Shown: piece after piece, positions 35,852 through 44,154 of the stretch
Position numbering within the stretch: position 1 is the stretch's first letter
How the letters are laid out: the number at the start of each line of letters is the position of its first letter
Origin: Pedosphaera sp.
GTDB lineage: Bacteria; Verrucomicrobiota; Verrucomicrobiia; Limisphaerales; Pedosphaeraceae
NCBI GenBank assembly: GCA_028293325.1
Contig: JAQGPA010000084.1
Span: 1-57,824 of the forward strand
Length of the DNA stretch: 57,824 bases
Reading direction: 5' to 3'
Program-made: the position numbers and the translations under genes
Notes under the pieces: generated by a model
Database searches by the model: none
The model's input: only the letters and a program-made list of their open reading frames with translations
What the model was told of the DNA's origin: nothing

Positions 35852-38800
35852 TCAACCCGCCAACAAATCCTGAATTTCCTCCCAATTGAGCGCTTCCGCC
35901 AACTCCTCTTCCCCGACCAACATCCCTTGGAGGAGCGCGCGCTTGCGGTTTTGCAGGTTCAGGATTTTCTCCTCGACCGTCCCGCGTGTGATTAGCTTGT
36001 AACTGGTCACCACCTTTTTTTGCCCGATGCGATGCGCGCGATCCGTCGCCTGCGCTTCAACGGCGGGATTCCACCAGGGATCAAAGTGGATGACCGTATC
36101 CGCGCCCGTGAGGTTCAAACCCACACCGCCCGCTTTGAGGCTGATCAGAAACACGGGAATTTGTGAATTACGCTGGAATTTTTCCACCACCTCGGCTCGA
36201 TTTTTGGTGCTGCCATCAAGGTAACAAAACTCGATCCCTTCACTGTTCAATTGCTCGCGCAACAAAGCCAGCATGCTGGTGAACTGGCTGAACACCAGCA
36301 CGCGATGCCCGCCATCGATCACTTCCTCCATCAACTCACCAAACAACTCCACCTTGCCGGAAGTCGCCGGCACCCCTTCAGCCGGCAACGTGGCTCCTTC
36401 CTCCGGCTGCTTCTCGCCGATTTTTAATAATCGCACATCGCAACAGATCTGTCGCAGTCGTAACAGTGCGGTGAGCACCACCATCCGACTTTTGGCAATC
36501 CCGTTGGCATCGACCGCATTAACGATCTCGCGGCGACTGGCCTCCAACACCTGTTGGTACAAAGCACGCTGCTCTTCGTTCAAGTCGCAGTAGCTTACCT
36601 GTTCAATCTTCTCCGGCAGGTCGGCCGCCACCTCTCGTTTCAAGCGGCGCAGCATGAATGGCCGCAACCGCCGCGCCAGACGCGCCTGCGCCGCCACATC
36701 TTTGTCGCGCACAATCGCCAATTCGTAGCGCTCGCGAAAATCCTGGGCCGTACCGAGATAGCCGGGCATCAGAAAATCGAAGATGGACCAGAGATCCAGG
36801 ACGGAGTTTTCCAGCGGCGTGCCCGTGAGCACGAGGCGATGCCGGGTGCGAATCAATTTCACCGCCTGGGCATTTTGCGTCTGACGGTTTTTAATATGCT
36901 GCGCCTCATCGAGCACCACGGTGTCAAATTCCAGGCTGCGGTATTGTTCTGCATCGCGACGCAACAAGGCATAGCTGGTGATAACCAAATCCTGCTGCGG
37001 GATCTGCGCGAACAACTCACGTCGCGCTGGTCCTTGCAGGGTGAGCACGCGCAAATCCGGCGTGAACTTCGCCGCCTCAGCAGCCCAGTTGAACACCAAT
37101 GAAGTCGGGCAAACAACCAGCACCGGGGCGGACGTTTTTTCCTCCCGGTGGTCTCGGCCCGAACGAATCAGCGCCAGCACCTGCACCGTCTTTCCCAACC
37201 CCATTTCATCCGCTAATATTCCGCCAAAGCCGTTGGTACGGAGAAAATGCAGCCAGGCCACTCCCTCCTTTTGGTATGGCCGCAACACCGATTCGAGTTC
37301 TCCTAATGGCGGCAATTCCAACTTTAACTCGCCGCGTTGCTGCGCGGTGCGTTGCTTCCAGGCTGCCGGCGCCTGAACCTGCCAGCCGGTTTGCTGCCGC
37401 AATGTGGCATCGAGAAAGCCGGCCTGCGCATTGTTCAGACGATAACCCTCAGCGTGCTGTTGCGGCGCGCAATCGAGCAGCACTTCCTGAAGCTCTTCCA
37501 CCGCGCCGGTATCCAGCAGCGCAAACTTGCCGTTTTTAAGCCGCGTATGCCCCTGACCCGACAGCAACAATCGCTGGATGTCCGCTGCCGCAAACCGTTC
37601 GCCACCCTTGGTGTCATACGTCACGTTCAAGTCGAACCACTGCTCGCCACTTGGCATAATCTGAAATCTCGGCTCGATGCGCTCAAGATTCTGCTCCGTG
37701 CTCCGCTCAAGCCGCTCCTCCAGCGTCACGTCCCACTCCTTCTCCAGCCGCGCATGCTCGCGCGCAAAATAATTCAACACCGCGTTCTGCCCCTTCAATT
37801 GGTAAAATCCCTGTGCATCCGGGCCGGTAAATCCGCACTTCAACAGACGCGCGAGCGCCGCTTGCTCCGCTTCCAAATTCCGTGTGCGATAGCGCAAGAG
37901 CGCATCTGGGTCAGCCATCCAAAGCATGTCGTATGGCATCGCTGCGACCGGTTTTCCCCCGTAGCAACAATCCAGCTTTGCCTGCAACATGGCCAACCCG
38001 CCAGCCAAATGCAGCTTGAATTGCGGCGTGGCTGCTTCGAGCACAAAATCCTCCAGTGCAAAGTTTGCCTGCACGTCGCAGTTGGCCACCAGCTTGGGCC
38101 ACGCCAAATTTAGAAACTGGGGCATGCGACTGCGCGAAATGCGCAACGGCCCGCTGCACAATTCCTCCAACCCTGTCGGCAGCCCAAGCGGACGCAACGT
38201 CTGCCCCTGGAACACCCATGCGGTCGTGCCACGAATCACGCCAGCCGGCGTCGCATCAGCGAGGCGCAGGACAATTTCACCATTGCTTTCAAGCGCCGCA
38301 CGAACGGCCAACCGCGACGGCTCGCCCAAAATTTCCATCTCTTGCGCCCGGCCGAGGGTGATGCGCGGATGCCCCGCCAACCGCGGCAAAAGTTCCACGA
38401 ATTGGCCGATGTTCAACATCACCATCGCAGGGGTATCACCTTCATTCAGCAATTCCAACTTATCGAGCAGTGCGGCGTCCTGATCAGTAAGGACAAACGG
38501 CACGTCGAACGGCAAGGCATTCAATGGCGCACGACCTTTACGCCATTTTCCCTCCAAATACAACATCACCCTGCCTTTGCCAGCTGCCTCCGCAAAGTTA
38601 GGCGGCAGAATTACAAATAACTCGAGCGGTTCGCCGCTGGTCCCAACCGGCGCACGGCGGAGCGCCTTCGCGCTGGTATTGAGCACTGGGCGTTCCTCCG
38701 GCTTGGCTTTGGTTGGTGCCGCCGGTTTCGCCTGTCCTCTCAAATAATGCAACCCGATCGCCACCGAATGAGCGCAGATCGAGCCCCGCTGACGTGATTC

Positions 38801-39016
38801 GCGACAGGTGCAGAGGTTTTCGGCATCCAACGCGCTCTTAATAACCAGTCCGGCGCGATACGTGGCGGAGCCTTCCTGCACCACTCCACGCAGCAGCGGC
38901 GGTTGCCAGTCGGAACTGAGCACACGATCCAACGCCACCAGGGTGCGAGCCAGCTTCACGGCTTCCCAGCCGGCCAGCTTTGCGAACAAGGCATCGGTCA
39001 ATTCAACACTGCTCAT
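35852..39016 (-). CDS. SNF2-family helicase with SWIM zinc finger
   Basis: 1054-residue DNA-dependent ATPase of the bacterial RapA/HepA-SNF2 class. Near the N-terminus a SWIM zinc finger has Cys69, Cys71, Cys81 and His83 (CTC...CAH). The central accessory region (about 150-560) is followed by the SNF2 core: Walker A GILADEMGLGKTVQ, DEAQ box (LDEAQHIKN), LVLTGTPLENS, and the helicase C motif VFLISLKAGGVGLNLTGADTVIHFDPWWNPAVEAQATDRAHRIGQ. These enzymes remodel DNA-protein or transcription complexes; the exact job is unknown. ATG 39016 is used, since the longer frame would need TTG. The gene stands alone or with a small downstream ORF. Confidence 0.92.
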   Translation of the reverse strand: MSSVELTDALFAKLAGWEAVKLARTLVALDRVLSSDWQPPLLRGVVQEGSATYRAGLVIKSALDAENLCTCRESRQRGSICAHSVAIGLHYLRGQAKPAAPTKAKPEERPVLNTSAKALRRAPVGTSGEPLELFVILPPNFAEAAGKGRVMLYLEGKWRKGRAPLNALPFDVPFVLTDQDAALLDKLELLNEGDTPAMVMLNIGQFVELLPRLAGHPRITLGRAQEMEILGEPSRLAVRAALESNGEIVLRLADATPAGVIRGTTAWVFQGQTLRPLGLPTGLEELCSGPLRISRSRMPQFLNLAWPKLVANCDVQANFALEDFVLEAATPQFKLHLAGGLAMLQAKLDCCYGGKPVAAMPYDMLWMADPDALLRYRTRNLEAEQAALARLLKCGFTGPDAQGFYQLKGQNAVLNYFAREHARLEKEWDVTLEERLERSTEQNLERIEPRFQIMPSGEQWFDLNVTYDTKGGERFAAADIQRLLLSGQGHTRLKNGKFALLDTGAVEELQEVLLDCAPQQHAEGYRLNNAQAGFLDATLRQQTGWQVQAPAAWKQRTAQQRGELKLELPPLGELESVLRPYQKEGVAWLHFLRTNGFGGILADEMGLGKTVQVLALIRSGRDHREEKTSAPVLVVCPTSLVFNWAAEAAKFTPDLRVLTLQGPARRELFAQIPQQDLVITSYALLRRDAEQYRSLEFDTVVLDEAQHIKNRQTQNAQAVKLIRTRHRLVLTGTPLENSVLDLWSIFDFLMPGYLGTAQDFRERYELAIVRDKDVAAQARLARRLRPFMLRRLKREVAADLPEKIEQVSYCDLNEEQRALYQQVLEASRREIVNAVDANGIAKSRMVVLTALLRLRQICCDVRLLKIGEKQPEEGATLPAEGVPATSGKVELFGELMEEVIDGGHRVLVFSQFTSMLALLREQLNSEGIEFCYLDGSTKNRAEVVEKFQRNSQIPVFLISLKAGGVGLNLTGADTVIHFDPWWNPAVEAQATDRAHRIGQKKVVTSYKLITRGTVEEKILNLQNRKRALLQGMLVGEEELAEALNWEEIQDLLAG

Positions 39017-39066
39017 GACCAATCACTGTGCCGCAGAATTGGCGGAAGCCAAATAGAAAACCGCGG

Positions 39067-39282
39067 CTACTTCGCTTTCATTCCTTCGAGGGATGATTGA
39101 GCCGGCATCGAGAAATAAGTGATATTGTTCGCCAGATGGATGCTCCCGCGCAAATACGTCCCTGCCGGCAAAAACACCGTTCCGCCACCGGCCTGGGCGG
39201 CTGCTTGTATTGCCACGTTAATGGCCGGACTGTCGAGGGTTTTCCCGTCGCCGGTCGGCTCAGTTGTCAGCGTGCGATCTGC
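39067..39282 (-). pseudogene. Fragment of a glycoside hydrolase family 28 (polygalacturonase) gene
   Basis: A frame open on the minus strand from 39282 to a TAG at 39067 reads GDGKTLDSPAINVAIQAAA, then AGGGTVFLPAGTYLRGSIHL and NNITYF. This is the hallmark N-terminal part of GH28/pectin-lyase-fold proteins. Upstream a TAA closes the frame and downstream the similarity ends, so no start, signal peptide or catalytic DD motif remains. It is the relic of a larger gene between the helicase and glycosyltransferase genes. Confidence 0.65.
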
Positions 39283-39382
39283 TTAACCAATGCTTTGGTC
39301 GCAGATGGCCAGCCTGAATACAGAATCCGCAGGCCTCATAGCCCGCTATTTTAATCTGTGAGAATGGTGACCAATGGCTTTA

Positions 39383-40786
39383 TCAGACAGTTCTCGATTC
39401 AACTGATGCCGGCAGCGAAGGATTCCACCCGCGATAGAGGGACAAAACGTCTACCAACTGTCTTTGGTGCTCTTGATTGATTTGAAGTCTATTCGTCATG
39501 TCCGCTTTCGCCATCTTGCCCATGATATGATCGGCATTCCATAAGTTGAGCCCATGATAAAATCTGAAGTATAATGCCGGATCATTATCTATGACCATGT
39601 GCTTTTTGAAGCACTGCGAAAAAATGGAGTCACTGCCCCGCACTAAACTGGGATAGCGAAATTTTACTGCTCGTGGATGTAAAATGGTCGAATGCGCACC
39701 CATTGGCGCACTGTTATAGCAGGCAGCGCCATTTTCAAAACTGTAATGAATTCGATTTTTCAGCAGCACTGCCGCATTTCCCTTGCGGGCCTTCATTTGG
39801 ATTTGGATTCGCTCGGGATGGTGCCAATCATCATCGTCCCAACTAATTATAAAATCTCCAGCGGCATGCTTGAGCCCCAGATTACGCAAATCGCCAACCG
39901 TATCACGCACTCCTTTCTTCAGCCGCAACTCGCGCACCCGCCGGTCACCGCAGAACAGCGATTCTTCCCCATGATTAATAATCAGCAGTTCCTTATTTGG
40001 ATAGCCTTGCCTTTTAAAGCATTCCAAGGCGACTCGTGCCAGGGGATACCTTGCCTTGTGCATTCCGGTAATCATGACTGCCGTAACCAATGGTCCGGCT
40101 TCCCAATATGTTCCTGGCTGCAAATCATGATTCTCCACCCAATATTCCGTATGGTGGTGGCTCCGGTGCCACTGTGGCGATGGCACAAAAGTTCCCCGTT
40201 CCGCGCCAATGTTTTGGCAACGCGAAAGTAAGGGATAAATTTCCTTCAGATCATGCTTGGCCAGCTTATGATTCAGGTGCGTGGCGTATTGAGTGCGATC
40301 CGGGCTCCACCTGCGCTTTACCCACTTCCATCTGTCCTTCCAAAGTCCGATCAGCCAGCAAGTATAGGCACGCCGGCGGGAAATTTCGTGATATTCAGAC
40401 GGGTCGCAAGGTAAACGATTATAAGAAGCTATGGAAAATATTTCATGGTTTTTATGGTAAGCCTCACGGCAATACTCCATATATCTTAGACAATCACGCG
40501 CTGGGACCGTGTCGTCTTCAATATGGACGATGAAATCCGATTCCTTAAACCCATGCTCCCAAGCCAGGTAGGTATTTCGGCCGATGCCCAGCTTCTCCTT
40601 ATTTAAAGTGATTCGGACTTCGGCAAAATCAATTGCTTTAACCAGAGCTAATACCTCTTCATTTCCAGGTTCCATGTGAGGTAAAATCAAGTATTCACTA
40701 ATTCCTGAGCATCGGCGCAAAGCTTCCAGCACGGTCCGGGTATAGTCAGGCCGGTTATATAGGACCATGGTTATGATTTTCTTCAT
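39383..40786 (-). CDS. Tandem GT2-type glycosyltransferase fusion
   Basis: 467 residues made of two GT-A-like domains. The first (1-225) starts MKKIITMVLYNRPDYTRTVLEAL and has the metal-binding acid cluster HIEDD (Glu90-Asp92). The second (about 232-467) starts PLVTAVMITGMHKARYPLARVAL, with WDDDDW at 316-321 in the DxD position. Both DxD-type motifs are intact, so each half may transfer a sugar. No membrane helices are present. It lies 10 nt downstream of the GT4-like gene on the same strand. Product glycan unknown. Family assignment is firm for the second half and likely for the first. Confidence 0.85.
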   Translation of the reverse strand: MKKIITMVLYNRPDYTRTVLEALRRCSGISEYLILPHMEPGNEEVLALVKAIDFAEVRITLNKEKLGIGRNTYLAWEHGFKESDFIVHIEDDTVPARDCLRYMEYCREAYHKNHEIFSIASYNRLPCDPSEYHEISRRRAYTCWLIGLWKDRWKWVKRRWSPDRTQYATHLNHKLAKHDLKEIYPLLSRCQNIGAERGTFVPSPQWHRSHHHTEYWVENHDLQPGTYWEAGPLVTAVMITGMHKARYPLARVALECFKRQGYPNKELLIINHGEESLFCGDRRVRELRLKKGVRDTVGDLRNLGLKHAAGDFIISWDDDDWHHPERIQIQMKARKGNAAVLLKNRIHYSFENGAACYNSAPMGAHSTILHPRAVKFRYPSLVRGSDSIFSQCFKKHMVIDNDPALYFRFYHGLNLWNADHIMGKMAKADMTNRLQINQEHQRQLVDVLSLYRGWNPSLPASVESRTV

Positions 40787-40796
40787 GCTTCCTTAT

Positions 40797-41888
40797 TTAT
40801 GAGACCATGCCGACTTCTTCCAAAATTCTCAATAGCGCCCGATTTGACCTTTGCCATGTAAATGCCGAGGCAATTTGAGTGGCCTTTAATCCCAGAGCAC
40901 AAGCTTCCCTGCGGTTTCGGTAAACTCGTCGCATCAACTCTATTACATGATCTTTGTCGGGTTCAGCCCAAAAACCGCTACCACTATAATTAAACCCCGC
41001 CGGCTCCAACTTGAAATCCACACAATATCCGGCTCCTTCGTTGAAAAATTCAGCATGGCCGCCAAATTTTACCATGATGCATGGACGCCCCATGGCCATC
41101 GCCTGTTGCGGCATCAATCCCCAGCCTTCTGAACGGGAAATGGAAACAAAGCTGGTCAAGCTAGCGTACCAGCTTGCCATCTGACGTTCGGTAAGAAATC
41201 GGGCCGTGATTTTAATGCGCGCATCTTTTGCCGCTGGAATACCACAGTCCGGAAAGCACTTTATTTTCAATTGCACATCCTGTTCGGCAGGGAATGCCTT
41301 CTGAAATAGACTTATCATTTCCTGCAAACCCTTCCTTTTACCACCGCCTTCGAGTCTGCCGGCGGTTCCGAAGACACAGGGACCTGCCATATTCATTGGC
41401 ACAAACGGGAAAATCTCCGTTTTAATCCCTAATGGAACAACCCGAACCGGCCGCTTCACCCCGCTAGCGCGAAAGCTGGTCGCATTCCATTTACAGGGCA
41501 CCACTACACATTCGGCTTTATTGAGCGTTTCCACCCATCGGCGAGGCAACCGGGACGCCTCCCACATGGTAAAAAAAACCGTCCGCTTCCCGGCAGTCGG
41601 TGGCAGATGAGGAGGATAAAGAAGCAGTTCCCATTCATCAGGTTGAGCGCAGCCTACAAAAAGTTTTCTAATCCGCAGCGGAACCTTGGAAAACTTTTCC
41701 CCGATCTCAACAGGCCGAACCTTCACTGGATGCCCCATTCGACTTAGATCAGTGATGACCTGGCACGCGTGCAAACCATAACCTGTGTACGCATTGATTG
41801 GCCCCCGGAACATGATTGGCTGACGGAGTGATTTCAGTCTCGGCAAAGACCCGAATGCAGACTCGGTCTCATAATTAGCGCCTCCCAT
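40797..41888 (-). CDS. GT4-type glycosyltransferase with altered EX7E motif
   Basis: GT-B-fold glycosyltransferase. The N-terminal motif FRGPINAYTGYGLHACQVI and VVPCKWNATSFRASGV..PVRVVPLGI are typical of GT4 enzymes acting in surface glycan synthesis, and GRLEGGGKRKGLQEM marks the donor-binding domain. In the nucleotide-sugar motif SEGWGLMPQQAMAMG the second Glu of EX7E is Gln. I use ATG 41888, with GAGGGC upstream; the frame is open to 42005 and the start is uncertain. It is followed at 10 nt by the GT2-GT2 gene. Gln may lower or alter activity; other members also vary here. Confidence 0.82.
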   Translation of the reverse strand: MGGANYETESAFGSLPRLKSLRQPIMFRGPINAYTGYGLHACQVITDLSRMGHPVKVRPVEIGEKFSKVPLRIRKLFVGCAQPDEWELLLYPPHLPPTAGKRTVFFTMWEASRLPRRWVETLNKAECVVVPCKWNATSFRASGVKRPVRVVPLGIKTEIFPFVPMNMAGPCVFGTAGRLEGGGKRKGLQEMISLFQKAFPAEQDVQLKIKCFPDCGIPAAKDARIKITARFLTERQMASWYASLTSFVSISRSEGWGLMPQQAMAMGRPCIMVKFGGHAEFFNEGAGYCVDFKLEPAGFNYSGSGFWAEPDKDHVIELMRRVYRNRREACALGLKATQIASAFTWQRSNRALLRILEEVGMVS

Positions 41889-42295
41889 ATTAAATGCCCT
41901 CTTCCCCGCCTGCCAGCCGCGGAGGATACTTCCGCAAACGATTACGAACGCAATAAATTTTCTTCTCTTGCAATCATCCCAGTGGCGAACCTGCTCTGCT
42001 ACCATGTAATTTCCACCCCGTTATATTTGAGACAGTGGGAGAAATTGACAAGCATGAATCTACCCCCCATCACGGGCACATTAAGATTGCGCACCGATTC
42101 GAACCGTTTGATGCAATTGCCACGCCGGAAAATGACGACCAACAAGTGCCAACCACATATTCAGTTTCGCGAGTAAAAAAAATCGATCAGATCGTCTTCC
42201 ACGGAGGTTTGCTCGAAAGGCCGAGGCCATCGCTGCTCCAAGAGCCTTTGTTTAAGATGGGTAATTAATGCGCCACCAAAACAACCGCTTCCGTC

Positions 42296-42338
42296 TTGCG
42301 GCTGTCGGCGGCAAGAAATATTTTCTTGCCAGCCGCAA
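42296..42338. repeat. Long bulged palindrome
   Basis: Outer arms TTGCGGCT/AGCCGCAA (8 bp) and inner arms GGCAAGAAA/TTTCTTGCC (9 bp) surround a TAT loop, with a 6-nt bulge on the left side only. It could be a REP-like element or an RNA hairpin. Confidence 0.5.
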
Positions 42339-42570
42339 TGACTTCACGCTATTGGGATCATAGTCAAATGCCGCAACGAAGGGCGTATATTTTTTTCCTT
42401 TTATTCAAACCTTATCCGGCAAACGATTGTTTTCACTTTGCACAGTGTCAAGTCTGCGTGGAAACTCGTGAGGCTTTCTTAATCACTTAAATCGGTTTGA
42501 ATTTTAGTAATGTCGGGCTGGTAAAACCTTGGCGCTTGATCCCATTCTTTGCTGCCTTTTCTCCAATTCA

Positions 42571-42614
42571 GGAAAGAAGCTGCTGCCAACCGGCGTCAGC
42601 AGCAGCTTCTTTCC
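42571..42614. repeat. Perfect 15-bp inverted repeat
   Basis: GGAAAGAAGCTGCTG (42571-42585) is exactly inverted at 42600-42614 around a 14-nt loop. No T-tract follows on either strand, so it is a poor intrinsic terminator. A protein-binding site or mobile-element end is possible. Confidence 0.55.
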
Positions 42615-42789
42615 CCCACCTCCTCGACGGGACGCTATCAGCTTAAATTGTTTGAATGCGTCGATGCTCTTGCCATTCACTCGTTTCCAAGCTTCGGCAT
42701 ATACCCATTAGCATGGCCGGAATCCCATGACTGTCAAAAGCATCGGAGCTATGGGCTGGAAAAACTACGATCCATCCGCCCGGATCATT

Positions 42790-42843
42790 CGAAATCCCAA
42801 CCTATCAATTGTTACTACGGACGCCGGGGCGGCAATCTTTCAA
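42790..42843. repeat. Dispersed repeat, copy 1
   Basis: The last 33 nt (from 42811) contain ACTACGGACGC and CAATCTTTCAA and match 53127-53159 at 28 positions. Weaker similarity extends about 20 nt upstream. The second copy lies in the same orientation 10 kb away. Confidence 0.5.
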
Positions 42844-42942
42844 AAAACTTCTGGTTGTGAGGAATAGTTGCTCAAATCGGACCGATCGCCATGAGGGTAC
42901 TCCCATCGGATTGAAATAAGGTTGAAAGAAATGGCATTGGCA

Positions 42943-42968
42943 ATACGTAGTATTGATTAATGACGTGT
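42943..42968 (+). promoter_or_regulatory. Motif pair upstream of the sigma factor
   Basis: ATACGTA (42943-42949) and TGACGTGT (42961-42968) are separated by 11 nt and end 22 nt before the ATG. The same two words occur with 9 nt spacing upstream of the hybrid kinase gene at 50618. A shared promoter or operator is possible; the spacing difference weakens it. Confidence 0.35.
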
Positions 42969-42990
42969 TAACTGGCAGAAAAATGCAGGA

Positions 42991-43617
42991 ATGAATATTA
43001 CCAATGAACTTATTCCGACCCGACAATCACTGCTGAGTCGATTGAAGGATTGGAACGACCAGGAAAGCTGGAAGGTCTTTTTTGATACCTACTGGAAGCT
43101 GATTTACAGTGCCGGCGTGAAGGCGGGGCTTACGGATGCTGAAGCCCAGGATGTTGTGCAAGAAACCGTGCTTTCGGTTTTAAAGAGCATGCCAAACTTT
43201 GACTATGACGCGGAAAAGGGCTCATTTAAAGGCTGGTTGTTACGTTTAACCAGTTGGCGGATAGTAGATCAAATTCGGAAGCGACAGCGAGATATTGAGC
43301 ATGAAAGGCATGAATCTCCCACTTCCACCGAAACTGACTGCGTTGAACGCGTCGTCGATCCTCTAGGTCTGAAACTGGAGGCGGTTTGGGAGGAGGAGTG
43401 GGAAAAAAACCTCATGGAAGCCGCTATCGAGAGGGTCAAAAAAAAGGTTGAGCCGAAACAGTATCAGATATTCGACCTTTATGTGTTCAAAAGTTGGCCC
43501 GCCTCAAAAGTTGCCCAGGTGTTGAAAGTTAGTGCGGGCAAAGTCTATTTGACCAAACATCGAATCAGCCACTTGATCAAAAAAGAGATTACCCACTTGC
43601 GAACTAAGCCTATTTAA
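42991..43617 (+). CDS. ECF-type RNA polymerase sigma factor
   Basis: 208-residue sigma-70 family factor of the extracytoplasmic-function group. Region 2 is at about residues 20-95 (WKVFFDTYWKLIYSAGVKAGLTDAEAQDVVQETVLSVLKSMP...GWLLRLTSWRIVDQIRKRQRD). Region 4 is at about 145-200 (YQIFDLYVFKSWPASKVAQVLKVSAGKVYLTKHRISHLIKKEI). No anti-sigma gene is adjacent. In Planctomycetes/Verrucomicrobiota such sigma factors are often linked to Ser/Thr kinases, and here a kinase-WD40 gene lies 3.3 kb downstream on the same strand. Control by phosphorylation is therefore a reasonable but untested idea. Confidence 0.9.
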   Translation: MNITNELIPTRQSLLSRLKDWNDQESWKVFFDTYWKLIYSAGVKAGLTDAEAQDVVQETVLSVLKSMPNFDYDAEKGSFKGWLLRLTSWRIVDQIRKRQRDIEHERHESPTSTETDCVERVVDPLGLKLEAVWEEEWEKNLMEAAIERVKKKVEPKQYQIFDLYVFKSWPASKVAQVLKVSAGKVYLTKHRISHLIKKEITHLRTKPI

Positions 43618-43646
43618 TGCCGGCTCAACGCTAAAAGGTGAAATTT

Positions 43647-43823
43647 ATGAGGAAATCAAAAACCAAACGCAGCAATAGCTCAACGACTCTATCTGCTCTT
43701 CTGAACCCACAGGCATTGTCAAACTCTTCCATCGCACCCCGTCGTGCTTTACTCGAAGCCAAGCGAAACATTCTAAAGAAATTGTCGGTCCGCATCAGAA
43801 GCAAAAATTTCTGTCTTTCTTAA
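43647..43823 (+). CDS. Possible small basic protein, 58 residues
   Basis: ATG 43647 follows AAGGTG at a suitable distance, 29 nt after the sigma-factor stop. The product is Lys/Arg/Ser-rich (MRKSKTKRSNSSTTL...) without hydrophobic segments. No family is recognised. A GTG at 43638 is in frame. It may be a genuine small protein co-transcribed with the sigma factor, or chance. Confidence 0.35.
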   Translation: MRKSKTKRSNSSTTLSALLNPQALSNSSIAPRRALLEAKRNILKKLSVRIRSKNFCLS

Positions 43824-43936
43824 AATGGCAAAAAACTACTTTGTTTTGATGAAGATTTACCGCCGAAAATCGGCCTTGCCATGCTCTTATTGCCGCGGTC
43901 ATCCGCCAACTATCAACTCTGAACTATACTATCATT

Positions 43937-44095
43937 ATGCCGCACAAAAAAAAATCCACCCCTAAACGGCTGGCTAAACCCGGATTCAGCCCCAAACCCG
44001 CGCGCCGTACAAGAAAGTCGTTTGCGGCGACAGATTCCATCTCAGATCCAAGTCCAACTCCCACCTCACCCAGCTCAGCCCCGAACAATACCTAA
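43937..44095 (+). CDS. Possible small Lys/Pro/Ser-rich protein, 52 residues
   Basis: Frame MPHKKKSTPKRLAKPGFSPK... ends in a Ser/Thr/Pro-rich tail (SPTPTSPSSAPNNT). The composition resembles basic histone-like tails seen in some bacteria, but there is no ribosome site. It lies between the sigma factor and the large glycosyltransferase on the same strand. Confidence 0.25.
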   Translation: MPHKKKSTPKRLAKPGFSPKPARRTRKSFAATDSISDPSPTPTSPSSAPNNT

Positions 44096-44154
44096 AAAGA
44101 ATTTAAGCCAGCCGCTCGCTAAAACCAATGGGCAGGGGAGGAGCGGGCGACTTG

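Larger units (their letters stand above)
41889..42990. other. Gene-free region with two strong hairpins
   Basis: About 1.1 kb between divergently transcribed glycosyltransferase and sigma-factor genes. Short open frames exist but none has family resemblance or a ribosome site. It contains an imperfect long hairpin at 42296-42338, a perfect 15-bp inverted repeat at 42571-42614 and a dispersed-repeat copy at about 42790-42843, followed by the motif pair upstream of the sigma factor. Confidence 0.5.

Noticed and set aside
42805..43026. 73-codon minus-strand frame overlapping the sigma-factor start
   Set aside because: It overlaps the real gene, covers a dispersed repeat and shows no coding signal.
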